Positions 1 to 9,541 of a DNA stretch of 64,000 bases are shown here, piece by piece; the first letter of the stretch is position 1; every line of letters starts with the position of its first letter. The stretch covers positions 310,001-374,000 of the forward strand of contig JADKHH010000001.1 in the NCBI GenBank assembly GCA_016721905.1, given 5' to 3'. The DNA is from Candidatus Opimibacter skivensis. GTDB lineage: Bacteria; Bacteroidota; Bacteroidia; Chitinophagales; Saprospiraceae. Below the pieces are notes generated by a model. That model saw nothing but the letters and a program-made list of their open reading frames with translations, was not told the DNA's origin and searched no databases. A program made the position numbers and the translations under genes.

Positions 1-28
1 TAAACGGTTCTGCAGATCGGACCTTGTT

Positions 29-1460
29 TCAATTTTGAAAGTACGTACGAGCATTGCGGTGTACATTATCTCCCATCACCCGTTCATTCACGCCTGGTGT
101 TTCCTGGGTGGCATCTCTATAAAGTTCAGTCTCCCATCGTGCATTATTGACCTCTCCGGTGGCTGTTGAGTGGAGCAATTCATGTCCGTTTTTAGTCAGT
201 GATGGATTGTAGAAAAGGAACCGGACATTAGTCTGATGTGTAGCCGGAAACGTGTTATAAAACCAAATCTCATACGGAGGAGCACTAGGCTCATCCTCCA
301 CGGTTATAACTTCATTCGGGTTACCATATTTCAGAAAGACATGGCCTCGGTCAGTTTCAAAACCATACCCAAAACCTGATCTGAACATTTCATCCACCGT
401 TCTGGCAACTTTCATGTAGCCATAAAATGCAACTGCTGCATGTTTGCCGGCCATGGTGGTCCAATACTTATGCAGGAAATATCTTTTTGATTCAACACTT
501 CCCTTTTTCAATAGCGCATTCATGACTTCTACATCTAGGGAGCTGACGATAGGCGCAATCGCTTTGAGGTCATAATCAAGTGAATCCTCGGGGATCGAAT
601 TGACAAAACTCGACTCAAGCTGAAGTGCAGCTGTTTCCATAAATATAGAGTCGCCTGTTGGATTGAGTCTTGTAAAAGCCACTTGTTTGGTTTCTTTCAA
701 CTGCTTGTTGCCATCAAACAGGGATGCTTCAAGCAGATAAGCACCTGTGATCAGTGTACTGATATCCAACTGCAACACATTGGCCGCAACTGGTTCCTTT
801 TTTACTTTCTTGTACGTGACGATTGGAGGAGGAATATCTCCGCTGATAGGCTTGATGGTATACTGGAGATATGCCTGGCCTTCTACCAGATCTGTATGGT
901 ACGTTTCAAGATAGATAGACAATTGATTGAGTGCAGGATAATATAACCTGAAAGCCAGTGGCTCCAGGTACAAGCCGCTTTTGTGGAGCGGCGAACTCTC
1001 CTCAGGTTGGTTTTTGATTGCAGCCAGTAATTGTATATCAGAAACTGACACATTCGATTGTCCAAATACAACATCAACCTCCTGGGAAACAGATACGTGA
1101 CTTGAGGTGTCACGTAAATCACTCGCTTCAATCTCAATCGTATATTTTCCTTCTTCAAGCGTAAAACGCTTCACATCAAAAAATATCACGGGCCGGACAT
1201 CCTTCACGACTGAGCTTGTATTTATTACCTGCCACGACCTTGTCGGCTTCATCCTTGACGAGCACAACATATTCTACTCCATATTCAGTATCAGATCCGG
1301 CGGTACACTGCAATGATGACCCAACAACATAAATGGAAACTTCAATATAGGCTGAAGTAGGAGCGTTAAACCTGTATACTTCCATGCAGACATCAGGAGT
1401 TCCGTGGAGTGAATTCCAGATTAACATGGTGCATCCGATGATCAGGCTAACGTGCTTCAT
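29..1460 (-). CDS. GWxTD domain protein, split by a frameshift
   Basis: The gene is read in two frames. The upstream part (1460 to about 1225) has a signal-like N-terminus and a segment ending in YIEVSIYVVGSSL, typical of the N-terminal region of GWxTD proteins. The downstream part (about 1230 to 29) continues with a beta-rich region and the C-terminal GWxTD block: GFETDRGHVFLKYG (Phe replaces the Trp of the name motif) and PYEIWFY. Removing one base near 1222-1235, for example in an AAA run, joins the frames. GWxTD proteins are exported Bacteroidota proteins of unclear function. The break is either a sequence error or a recent pseudogene. The start overlaps the end of the upstream lipoprotein gene by 14 bp, suggesting co-transcription. 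Confidence 0.75.
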
Positions 1461-1878
1461 CCTTGTGCTTAGTCAGAAAGATTATAAAAGTCTGCTTTGT
1501 ATCTGAAGTGTATCGGACCGTCATACTATCCTGATGTAGCTTTTCGATCAGGAAATTCTTTTCGTTGTTTAACGTCAGCATATTATTGTCCAGATTATAA
1601 TCCCCTCGCTCATCTGATCCTGTGATATTGACGGTCATCAGGCCATTGGGTTCGATGATGAAATATCCGCCGCGCAGGTATGGCGTTTCTTTTCCATTAC
1701 GTTTGGCAGTGACGATATCCCATTTACCATACAATCCTTCCTGTTCGATACCTGAGCCTTGCTTACATGACCAGGCTAACATCAAGAGTGGCAGTAGGAA
1801 TACCCATCTGCTTCTAATAACGTTATTCCCGGACTGAATGTGAGCGGGACGACCCTGGTAAAGATGATCCGAAATCAT
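1447..1878 (-). CDS. putative lipoprotein with lipocalin-like domain
   Basis: This is a 143-residue protein. A hydrophobic stretch ending in LLMLAWSCKQG (about residues 29-41) resembles a lipoprotein signal with Cys as first mature residue, though the ATG used leaves an unusually long n-region of about 25 residues. The mature part, GLYGKWDIVTAKRNG then GGYFIIEPNGLMTV, looks like a small lipocalin-like beta-barrel as often seen in Bacteroidota lipoproteins. That assignment rests on general pattern only. It overlaps the GWxTD gene downstream by 14 bp and probably shares its transcript. The function is unknown. Confidence 0.6.
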   Translation of the reverse strand: MISDHLYQGRPAHIQSGNNVIRSRWVFLLPLLMLAWSCKQGSGIEQEGLYGKWDIVTAKRNGKETPYLRGGYFIIEPNGLMTVNITGSDERGDYNLDNNMLTLNNEKNFLIEKLHQDSMTVRYTSDTKQTFIIFLTKHKDEAR

Positions 1879-1903
1879 AGAATGTAAATTACACGACGTA
1901 AAA

Positions 1904-3136
1904 CTACGATTGCTCGAGCGTCAAAAGGGTAATTTCAGGTAGAATTCCTACACGACCCGGATATCCGAGGTATCCTAAGCCCCGGTTGACATACAAGTAT
2001 TGTGTTGCCTTTTCATATAAACCGGCCCACTGAGGGTAGACGTATTGAATCGGGCTCCATTTCATAAACCCGGGGATCTCAACCCCAAACTGAAAGCCAT
2101 GTGTATGGCCCGACAGGGTCAGGTCTATCTCAGGATAAGCGGGCGCAACCTGCGCTTCCCAATGTGATGGATCGTGAGACAGCAACACGTTGAAGGTGTC
2201 TTTTTGCATTCCTTCCGTTGCCTTGGTCAGATCACCATATTTGGGAAACCTTGGACTGGCACTATAGTTTTCTACACCGATGACATTGAAATGTGTACTG
2301 CCGACCTGGATCTTACGATGCTCATTGAGTAACAGATCCCATCCAAGTTGCTTATGCATATTCTTGAGGTCTTCAAAATTCTGCTTCTTGTCCTCCTGGT
2401 TTGGCCATTGATGATAGTCTCCGTAATCATGGTTGCCTAAGATCGAATAAACCCCAAGTGGGGCTTCAATCTTTTTAAACATCTCTACAAAAGGCTCCAT
2501 TTCCTTAGCCAGGGAATTGACCAGGTCACCGGTAAAGAAAACGATATCAGGTTTTTCTGCATTGATCATTTCAATGCTACGTTCTACCGGCTCTCTCAAC
2601 AGAAAACTGCCTGAATGTATATCTGATATCTGCACGATTTTAAAACCTTCTAAATCCGGGTGTAAATCTTTGATGGGCACCTTTGTCTTCAGTACCTGAT
2701 ATCGGTATTGGTTGCGGGCCATACCGTACGTCAGGCTCAATATAGGAAGCGCCCCTAGGATGAGTGCGCCATAGGACATCCAACGGGACCGCTCTGTAGA
2801 GAGTTTCCAGTCATCAAAGCCCATATTAAGTGCGCCAAACAAAAGCCTTCTGAGGTCATCAATCAGGATAATAGAGGCGATGAGTAATTTGGCGAAGTAC
2901 ATGATAAAGATCATGGTCCTGATCGTCACCTGAATACCCTTGGGCAGATTTTCACTCCATCCTGTAGTAAAGCCGGCCAGATAGATGAGCGTGATCAAGG
3001 GGATCGCCCAATACACGATGTAAACGATCGCCTTTGCTGATTTACCGGATGTGGTAAGCAACTGGCGAACAGCCTGGAATGCCAGGAAGTCTATAATTAG
3101 TAGTAGAACCGTAAAAAACAGGATCCGTGTCATCAT
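1904..3136 (-). CDS. membrane-anchored calcineurin-like metallophosphoesterase
   Basis: The N-terminal third has four hydrophobic segments (about residues 4-27, 38-60, 75-97 and 122-142). A calcineurin-like phosphoesterase domain follows, with the metal-binding motifs SDIHSG (about 172), GDLVN (about 203), GNHDYGD (about 234), LLSHDPSHW and LSGHTHG. This arrangement matches the YkuE/YaeI-type family, whose members hydrolyse phosphate esters, some acting on lipid substrates. The substrate here is unknown. The frame opens with a TTG at 3145, but the ATG at 3136 (MMTRIL) gives a better N-terminus. It is divergent from the SDR gene at 3218. Confidence 0.85.
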   Translation of the reverse strand: MMTRILFFTVLLLIIDFLAFQAVRQLLTTSGKSAKAIVYIVYWAIPLITLIYLAGFTTGWSENLPKGIQVTIRTMIFIMYFAKLLIASIILIDDLRRLLFGALNMGFDDWKLSTERSRWMSYGALILGALPILSLTYGMARNQYRYQVLKTKVPIKDLHPDLEGFKIVQISDIHSGSFLLREPVERSIEMINAEKPDIVFFTGDLVNSLAKEMEPFVEMFKKIEAPLGVYSILGNHDYGDYHQWPNQEDKKQNFEDLKNMHKQLGWDLLLNEHRKIQVGSTHFNVIGVENYSASPRFPKYGDLTKATEGMQKDTFNVLLSHDPSHWEAQVAPAYPEIDLTLSGHTHGFQFGVEIPGFMKWSPIQYVYPQWAGLYEKATQYLYVNRGLGYLGYPGRVGILPEITLLTLEQS

Positions 3137-3217
3137 GGGATGCAAAATTATCTCTCCAATAACACAAATATCCTGAAGTTGTTATCCGGTAACGGTTCAT
3201 TTTCACAACTTTGACGT

Positions 3218-4078
3218 ATGAGGCGATTCATTTTGATCACCGGGGCTTCCTCTGGTATAGGTGAGAGCGCGTGTCACGTGCTGCTGGAAAAGGGATATGA
3301 GATTATTGCCGGGGTGAGATCATCTGCCGATGCCGATAAATTGAAAGCGGCAGGAGGCTCAAAATTGCATCCGCTGATCATGGACGTGACAGATGAAACC
3401 GGGATGCAGCTTGCCCGCGATGAAGCAGCAAACCTCATTGGTGATGGAGCACTGGTGGCCCTATTCAATAATGCCGGTGTTGTTGTCAATGGTGCCTGGC
3501 TATATATCCCTATCGATGAATGGCGCCAGCAGTTTGAGGTCAATGTGATAGGCGTCATCAGGACTACTCAGTTATTTTTTCCTTTATTGTCAGCACCGAG
3601 GCAACCTGGTGACACACATCCACGAAGGATCATCAATATGGGGAGTGTCTCTGGCCTGTTTGCCAGCCCGTTTATTGCACCATACGCTGCTTCAAAATAT
3701 GCGATGGAAGCTTTAAGCGATAGCTTAAGAAGGGAACTTTATATGCATGATATCCAGGTGGTTATCATCGAAGGCGGAAATATCGCCACGCCGATCTGGG
3801 AGAAGGCAAAGAAAACCCCTTCCTACTTTGGACCTGAATACGATTCAATTCTGGCTTTTAAGGATAAAATAATAGACGGTCTGATCGCCAAGGGAATGCC
3901 TTTAAAGGTGATCAACGATGTGATCATCAAGACAGTGATGGATAAGTCCGTGAAAGCACGATATCTCGTCAGGCCCCAGAAATGGAAATTTAACCTGGTC
4001 AGGCTCCTCCCGACAAAATGGGTCGACCGGATGATCCACAGGAATCTACAGAAGCAATCTGGCATCAGACCATTCTGA
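3218..4078 (+). CDS. short-chain dehydrogenase/reductase (SDR)
   Basis: This 286-residue protein is a classical SDR. The Rossmann motif TGASSGIG lies at about residues 8-15, NNAG near residue 88 marks the central strand, and YAASK (about 159-163) supplies the catalytic Tyr and Lys, with Ser in the preceding MGSVSG stretch. The length, and the C-terminal extension of about 70 residues beyond the core, resemble the 17-beta-hydroxysteroid/retinol dehydrogenase-like SDRs found in many bacteria. The substrate cannot be told from sequence. It stands alone between a divergent phosphoesterase and the convergent rplS. Confidence 0.85.
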   Translation: MRRFILITGASSGIGESACHVLLEKGYEIIAGVRSSADADKLKAAGGSKLHPLIMDVTDETGMQLARDEAANLIGDGALVALFNNAGVVVNGAWLYIPIDEWRQQFEVNVIGVIRTTQLFFPLLSAPRQPGDTHPRRIINMGSVSGLFASPFIAPYAASKYAMEALSDSLRRELYMHDIQVVIIEGGNIATPIWEKAKKTPSYFGPEYDSILAFKDKIIDGLIAKGMPLKVINDVIIKTVMDKSVKARYLVRPQKWKFNLVRLLPTKWVDRMIHRNLQKQSGIRPF

Positions 4079-4111
4079 ACCTGGTAACAGATAGAAAAAG
4101 GTAAAACAATA

Positions 4112-4126
4112 TCGGGTGACCCCCGA
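4112..4126 (-). terminator. possible rho-independent terminator of rplS
   Basis: On the minus strand, about 15 bp past the rplS stop, a short hairpin (TCGGG and CCCGA arms) is followed by a T-rich stretch. The stem is only 5 bp, so this is a weak call. Confidence 0.3.
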
Positions 4127-4140
4127 CTGAGGATGAAAGA

Positions 4141-4494
4141 CTAGTTGAAAGCTTTCTTCTCTTTGATCTTGGCTTTCTTACCAACGAGATCACGGAGATA
4201 GAACAACCTTGCCCTGCGCACTTTTCCTTTCTTCAGCACCTTGATCTCTACGATATGAGGTGAACTATAAGGGAAAATACGCTCTACACCTACACCGTTG
4301 GAAATCTTGCGTACAGTAAATGTTTTACCGGCGCCACTACCTTTCACCTGGATTACGTCACCCTTGAAATCCTGGATACGTTCCTTGGCTCCTTCCACGA
4401 TCTTGTAGGATACAGTGATGCTATCTCCTGACTTGAATACAGGGTAATTTGGCTGGGTATTGAGTTGCTGATGAACTAGCTTAATAAAATCCAT
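4141..4494 (-). CDS. rplS: 50S ribosomal protein L19
   Basis: This 117-residue protein has the standard L19 layout. The N-terminal helix with the FKSGDSITVSYKI stretch is followed by the ERIQDFKGDVI strand and the conserved GVGVERIFPYSSPHI segment, ending in a basic tail (KVRRARLFYLRDLVGKKAKIK). L19 sits at the 30S-50S interface. In many bacteria rplS lies next to trmD. Here trmD is about 32 kb away (36795-37487), so the usual rpsP-rimM-trmD-rplS order is broken up. It is monocistronic, between convergent SDR and T9SS protein genes. Confidence 0.97.
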   Translation of the reverse strand: MDFIKLVHQQLNTQPNYPVFKSGDSITVSYKIVEGAKERIQDFKGDVIQVKGSGAGKTFTVRKISNGVGVERIFPYSSPHIVEIKVLKKGKVRRARLFYLRDLVGKKAKIKEKKAFN

Positions 4495-4533
4495 GACGAT
4501 GTTAGATTATAGTACTTTCTTAAAAAAGAGCCA

Positions 4534-4541
4534 CAAAGGTA
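4534..4541 (-). promoter_or_regulatory. candidate -7 element upstream of rplS
   Basis: The minus strand reads TACCTTTG, an exact match to the Bacteroidota -7 consensus TAnnTTTG, about 40 bp upstream of the rplS ATG. No clear TTTG -33 element lies at the expected distance. Confidence 0.5.
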
Positions 4542-4585
4542 TGCTTTTTTAAACTATATAGGTATACCGAGATGGAATTTTTCAG

Positions 4586-6862
4586 TTACCGCACCAGGGT
4601 TACAAATTCCCTCAGTTCGAAGGGCCTGTTACGGGCATCTTTGTACTGGAGAATACACAGGTACACCCCTACAGGCAGGTCCTGGCCGGTATTGTACTTG
4701 GTACCATTCCATCCTTCATCAGGATTATTGGTCTCAAATACTTTTTCTCCCCATCGGGTCCATATTCCCATCGTGTAGGCACCTACACCGAAACTCAGCC
4801 CTTTTGGCTTGTAAATCTCGTTCTTGCCATCGTAGTTTGGCGTAAAGGCATTAGGGAGAAAGAACTGGACAAGTGGTTCAATGTCAATTGTTTGTATGGA
4901 TGTATCTGAGCATCCATTCTGATGAAAAACCACTTGCATGATATCCTGTCTGCCAGTATCCTGGAAGGTATAGATCGGATTTCTGACAAACGAACCGCCC
5001 TCACCTCCAAAATCCCAGAACCAGCCCGATCCGTCAGAAGACAAATCTGTAAAAGTGGCGGTACTTTCTATGTTATTGAGGACAGCAGGGGTAAAGGAGA
5101 ATCCCGCAGTGGGTGATGGCTCCATGGTGATAAGATTAGGAAATGTCTCTTCTATATAGCACCCTATGGGCGACGTTATCTCAAGCTTGACACTATACGT
5201 TCCTGCTGTTGTATACTCATGGTCCGGGCTTATACGGTTATCTGTACCGCCATCTCCGAAATCCCAGTGGATATCATAGGTGTCATCAATAGGCACAGAG
5301 AGATTGTTGAAGCGTATGACCTCAGGTACGCAGGCGGTAAATTTCGTTGGTTTGATCAGCAGCAATGGGGGAACAGGGAAATAACTCACCTCCTGGACCA
5401 TGGTATCCTTGCACTGATTGTTATCCGTGACGATAAGTTCAATGGGTATCAGTCCGGGCTTTTGGTAGAGGTGATTTGGATTGCGGAGCGGGCTACCAGA
5501 AGCATCACCAAAATCCCAGTCCCAGGCTGTCAGCATCTGGGCGTTGGTAAATGATTTGTCCGTAAAACTAACTGGACCGGCTATACAGGTATCGTAGTCA
5601 AACTCAAAATCCGCTGTTATAGAGGGATAGACATTCACATTGATATAAGCAGTGTCACCACACTGCTCTTCCTCATTAACAATCATAATCCCTCTGTAAT
5701 TTCCGATACCAGGGAAAGTAAAAGTTGCATTCCGGTCGGTTGATTCTACATCAGTACCGTTGATATCGAATATCCAGCGGTAGCTGCGTATAAATTCCTC
5801 AATAACGCTTTGATTCTGAAAGGTCACTGTATTATTACCACAGGAATTGAGTATAAATTCCTGCTGATCAATCACAGCATCAGCCTTGATGGCTGCCGTC
5901 ACAGCAGATCTGCAATTGAGTACATTGAACTGGAAGTCACGACGCAGGACACTCAACAAGATTCCGTTCCTGTATTCCTTTACACAGACGCCGACTACAA
6001 ACTGGCCTGTGAGGGTCGGCGTGCCTGTGATGATTCCAGTGATCGGATCAATTGATATTTGCGAGGCGGTTCCTAAAGGATTAGTTGGCGTATAGGTTGG
6101 AGCATTAAATACCACATCATTATAAGGTGGAAGGCAATTGGCGGGATCTGGAGTGATACCATTGCAATCATTTTGTTGCGCAGGATTGTCCACTCCCAGC
6201 GGCCCCCCACCTTGCAGAGGTGCACAGAATTCATATACGATCTGATCACCTTCCGCATCGGTCGCTGAATGATCAAAAGTCAATGGATCGTTGACACATA
6301 TTCCGATGGGAGGAAAGTTATTGAATTGAGGGCCTGAATTGCAAGTGCGTTGAGCTTCTTCAGTGACCTCAATCATGTAGGTAGCTCCTGTATTATTGGG
6401 CGCTATAATATTGGTGATCGTATTGTTCCTGCAACAACGTTGCCATGCAGCGATATAGGAGCCGGCGATGATCGGCATGTTGTTGAGGTTGATAATGTAG
6501 GAGGTTTCTTCCACACAAACATTAGGCGGGAGGATAAGGCATGGATTCTCCTGAGCTTCAAGGGGATTCACAAACCCATGATTGACGTTGAGCATCCGGA
6601 CAAAGGTGTATACACCGTTGACATGGGAGTAAACGCCGATTCTGGCCGGATTGTCAAAATCAGCACCGTTACCAGCGCAATCACGGTAGATCTTCATGGT
6701 CATCCGGTAGTTCCTGGTATCTGTGATGGATCCCGGACCAGTACAGCTATAATAAACTTCGCCTCCGACGATGTGCCGGGCATCAGCTACATGTATAGTA
6801 CCTATAAATAGTAAAAAGCCAAGGAAACTCCGAATCAAGATATTTGGGTGTACTAGGTGCAT
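4586..6862 (-). CDS. large secreted PKD-repeat protein with T9SS type B sorting domain
   Basis: This is a 758-residue exported protein. After an N-terminal signal segment (about residues 8-28), a Cys-containing region runs to about 320. PKD-like modules follow, recognisable by WDFGDASG (about 445), DFGDGG (about 535) and WDFGGEGG (about 620). The last ~90 residues match the gliding-motility-associated CHU_C/type B T9SS domain: FLPNAFTPNYDGKNE, RWGEKVFET, GWNGT and LPVGVYLC. Such proteins are carried across the outer membrane by the type IX system and act as adhesins or matrix components. Its ligand is unknown. It is transcribed alone. Confidence 0.88.
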   Translation of the reverse strand: MHLVHPNILIRSFLGFLLFIGTIHVADARHIVGGEVYYSCTGPGSITDTRNYRMTMKIYRDCAGNGADFDNPARIGVYSHVNGVYTFVRMLNVNHGFVNPLEAQENPCLILPPNVCVEETSYIINLNNMPIIAGSYIAAWQRCCRNNTITNIIAPNNTGATYMIEVTEEAQRTCNSGPQFNNFPPIGICVNDPLTFDHSATDAEGDQIVYEFCAPLQGGGPLGVDNPAQQNDCNGITPDPANCLPPYNDVVFNAPTYTPTNPLGTASQISIDPITGIITGTPTLTGQFVVGVCVKEYRNGILLSVLRRDFQFNVLNCRSAVTAAIKADAVIDQQEFILNSCGNNTVTFQNQSVIEEFIRSYRWIFDINGTDVESTDRNATFTFPGIGNYRGIMIVNEEEQCGDTAYINVNVYPSITADFEFDYDTCIAGPVSFTDKSFTNAQMLTAWDWDFGDASGSPLRNPNHLYQKPGLIPIELIVTDNNQCKDTMVQEVSYFPVPPLLLIKPTKFTACVPEVIRFNNLSVPIDDTYDIHWDFGDGGTDNRISPDHEYTTAGTYSVKLEITSPIGCYIEETFPNLITMEPSPTAGFSFTPAVLNNIESTATFTDLSSDGSGWFWDFGGEGGSFVRNPIYTFQDTGRQDIMQVVFHQNGCSDTSIQTIDIEPLVQFFLPNAFTPNYDGKNEIYKPKGLSFGVGAYTMGIWTRWGEKVFETNNPDEGWNGTKYNTGQDLPVGVYLCILQYKDARNRPFELREFVTLVR

Positions 6863-7000
6863 ATTATTTGAAAAGATACGTCCGTAAGGTAATTCGCTTC
6901 TACTTTTAACGTTTAATTTCCTGCTTTTATACGTCTCCGCCCCGTTTTGTTGAAGAGTTCCGGGATACGCATAAGCCGGCTTTCATTAAATTATTGAAAT

Positions 7001-7585
7001 GTGAACAAGGAATCTTTACAAAAGATCATCGATCAGGCTGTTAACGTCCTCCATCAGGGAGGAGTACTTTTGTACCCGGCGGATACCATTTGGGGTATTG
7101 GCTGCGATGCACTCCAGGCAGAGGCGGTCAAAAAGGTATATGAAATAAAAGGCCGAAATTATTCCAAACCCCTGATCGTCCTTGTTGCCAATCTCGAGCA
7201 ACTCTTTGAAGTGGTCACTTCTGTCCACCCCCGCATTGATACCCTACTTCACTTTCACGAACGGCCGCTGACGGTGATCTACCCTGCGGTCAGAGAAGCT
7301 TACCGGCATCTGGCTGGTCCGGATGGTACGATTGGTGTCAGAGTTGTAAAATCAGGATTTTGTCATGAATTACTCGAAACTTTCGGCAAACCGCTGGTTT
7401 CTACCTCGGCAAATATTTCCGGCGAACCATCCCCCACAAAATTTGGCACGATCAGCTCCGAAATTATAAGCCAGGTCGATTATGCACTTCCTGCTTTTAC
7501 TGAAAAAGAAATGACCGGCACTCCATCCGTGATCGCCAGGTATGACGCTAATGGCGAATTGGACTTTATCCGTTTTGTACAGTAA
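7001..7585 (+). CDS. tsaC: L-threonylcarbamoyladenylate synthase (Sua5/YrdC/TsaC family)
   Basis: This 194-residue protein is one YrdC domain. YPADTIWGIGCDA near residue 25, KGRNYSKPLIVLV (about 50-62) and STSANISGEPSPTKF (about 136-150) form the nucleotide and threonine binding surface. The enzyme makes threonylcarbamoyl-AMP for the t6A37 modification of ANN-reading tRNAs. It lacks the extra Sua5 C-terminal domain, so it is the short TsaC form. A YciO-type paralogue cannot be excluded. Translation starts at GTG, because the overlapping ATG is followed at once by TGA. Its stop abuts the stop of the convergent S41 protease gene. Confidence 0.85.
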   Translation: MNKESLQKIIDQAVNVLHQGGVLLYPADTIWGIGCDALQAEAVKKVYEIKGRNYSKPLIVLVANLEQLFEVVTSVHPRIDTLLHFHERPLTVIYPAVREAYRHLAGPDGTIGVRVVKSGFCHELLETFGKPLVSTSANISGEPSPTKFGTISSEIISQVDYALPAFTEKEMTGTPSVIARYDANGELDFIRFVQ

Positions 7586-9181
7586 TCAGTTTGCTTTTAA
7601 AGCCAATAGCAAATCAAGTCGTACCATCTCTCTTGCCTTGCTGACCAGTGGATCCGAATTATTAAATTCGACATACCACCCTTCCTCGCCTATCCTGTAG
7701 GCTACAAGGGTAGCTTCAGAAATATTCACAATGGCATCTTTATGCTCATTGATATAGTTGCTGATGGATATTTCTCCGGGCTTAGCTCTTTGTACTGCCA
7801 GGCTGGTCACAGCGGCCAAAATTTCTGCTTCAGCCGGAAGCTGTTTCCGAACTTCCTCTGCCTGATCCAACGAGACCAGTTTACCATCATATTTTTCAAG
7901 ATTATAGCGCATGGCATATTCAGAAATGATATCCATCAATTCCTTCATGACAGGATGTTCCCAGTCGATGTTGTCCTTGACCACGATATCAGGTACGATT
8001 CCACCTCCTGCATGTACAGGTCTGCCGAGGGAGGTTTTGAAAATAATGCTGGTATCCACGACGGAGGTTGAATCATATGCCTTTTGGATAGACCTGCCGG
8101 AGGGTGTGTAATATTTTGAAACCGTCATACGCAGGATACCACCGTTGGACAATTCAAATTGCTCCTGCACCAGGCCTTTACCATAGGTCGGAGTGCCAAT
8201 GATCAATCCTCTGTCCTGATCCTGGATGCAGCCAGCGATGATCTCACTGGCTGAAGCAGAGGCTTCGTTGATGAGCACAGTGACATTGCCTACCGGAAAA
8301 AATACCTTGCCGGTGCTTTTGTATTCGATGCGGGACTGATTCTTTCCTTCAGTATATACCAGGAGTTTTCCTTCCTCTTCGATAATCTGGGAAAGGATAT
8401 TGACGGCTTCCTTCAGATAACCTCCGGGATTATCACGGAGATCAAGAATCAGATGCTCAGCATGATGCTCCGTAGACATGCGCTCCCAATGATCCATAAA
8501 CTCCCGGTATGTTGAATTCGTAAAGCGTAGAATTTTAACGTAGGCGATCGTTGAATCAATCATATATCCGGCTACCACGCTTGGGACTTTTATCTCTTCG
8601 CGAGGCACTTCGACGGTATGCACAGCACTTTTCAACATAGGCTTAATGGTGAGCTTAACCTTCGAGCCTTTCTTGCCTCTGATGAGTTCAAGTATTTCTT
8701 TCTGGTCGAGTGAGTCATCAGGAACTTTCTGGTCATTGATCGCCAGGATATAATCACCGGGCATTATGCCGGCACGTTCTGCCGGGCTGTCTTTCTTTGG
8801 ATAGAGCACGACCAGGCTATCCCTTATGAAAGCAACCTCGACACCGATACCCACATAATGTCCGTTGGTGCGCTCCTCAAGCTCTACCATCTTATCCGGT
8901 GGAAAATAATGGGTATGTGGATCCAGCCCTTCCATGATAGAGGCGATGGCCTTGGCGACCAATTCATCCGTGGATACATCACCCACATACCTGGTCTCCA
9001 GGAACCGGATAATCTCCTCCACCTGCCTGCCGCTGTAATGTGCATTGGTAAAGGCCGTTTCTGGCTTTTGATGTGGGTTACCCGATCCTGCAAACTTAGC
9101 CCCTGCAAGCATGCCTACGACGGTCATCAGGCTGAGCAACAGTGGCTCCCATATTTTATATTTCCTTGTTGTTTCTGTCAC
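7586..9181 (-). CDS. S41 family C-terminal processing peptidase
   Basis: This is a 531-residue protein. An N-terminal hydrophobic anchor (about residues 13-31) precedes a helical region and a PDZ domain (about 95-180, with YVGIGVEV and ERAGIMPGDYILAIN). The S41 catalytic core follows: DLRDNPGG (about 248), then the nucleophile in EASASASEI and the Lys in PTYGKGLVQ. CtpA-like enzymes cleave C-termini of periplasmic substrates and help envelope turnover. The start is GTG at 9181. The C-terminal ~100 residues beyond the protease core are helical and typical of Bacteroidota members. Confidence 0.93.
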   Translation of the reverse strand: MTETTRKYKIWEPLLLSLMTVVGMLAGAKFAGSGNPHQKPETAFTNAHYSGRQVEEIIRFLETRYVGDVSTDELVAKAIASIMEGLDPHTHYFPPDKMVELEERTNGHYVGIGVEVAFIRDSLVVLYPKKDSPAERAGIMPGDYILAINDQKVPDDSLDQKEILELIRGKKGSKVKLTIKPMLKSAVHTVEVPREEIKVPSVVAGYMIDSTIAYVKILRFTNSTYREFMDHWERMSTEHHAEHLILDLRDNPGGYLKEAVNILSQIIEEEGKLLVYTEGKNQSRIEYKSTGKVFFPVGNVTVLINEASASASEIIAGCIQDQDRGLIIGTPTYGKGLVQEQFELSNGGILRMTVSKYYTPSGRSIQKAYDSTSVVDTSIIFKTSLGRPVHAGGGIVPDIVVKDNIDWEHPVMKELMDIISEYAMRYNLEKYDGKLVSLDQAEEVRKQLPAEAEILAAVTSLAVQRAKPGEISISNYINEHKDAIVNISEATLVAYRIGEEGWYVEFNNSDPLVSKAREMVRLDLLLALKAN

Positions 9182-9541
9182 GTGTATTTTTTTCTTTCAT
9201 CGTTTCTGCTACGCCAGAGGCTGTCTTTGCGGCAAAACCGGGCGCAAAGATCAGGTATTTACATCGTTTTTGATTTAAGACGCCACTAATAACCTCAAGA
9301 ATTAGACGAATCCTCCCTGTGACCGAATTGAAAACAGGCTGACTCAGCCCTTTGTGGCCTGATTTCTTAGCTATAGTTCATTGTACCACAACAGGATGCA
9401 CCATATCTGTCCTTATACCAAGGCAATAACCTTATCCGGATCAGGCCCGGATTAACGGTCTTTTTATAGTTTTGACCTAATCCTAAGTCATTTTGATACA
9501 AATGATCATAGGAAAATCAGGTTACCGGTAAAATCCTCATC
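9182..9541. other. intergenic region between divergent genes
   Basis: About 360 bp separate the S41 protease start from the BNR-repeat gene. Apart from one TAnnTTTG element near 9467, I see no gene, repeat or structured RNA in it. Confidence 0.5.
9467..9474 (+). promoter_or_regulatory. candidate -7 element for the BNR-repeat gene
   Basis: TAGTTTTG matches the Bacteroidota TAnnTTTG -7 consensus, about 68 bp upstream of the ATG at 9542. No -33 TTTG is visible at the right spacing. Confidence 0.4.

Noticed and set aside
3170..3217. Leaderless promoter before the SDR gene
   Set aside because: A CTTTG stretch lies just before the ATG, but the TA of the -7 consensus is missing, so support is too weak.
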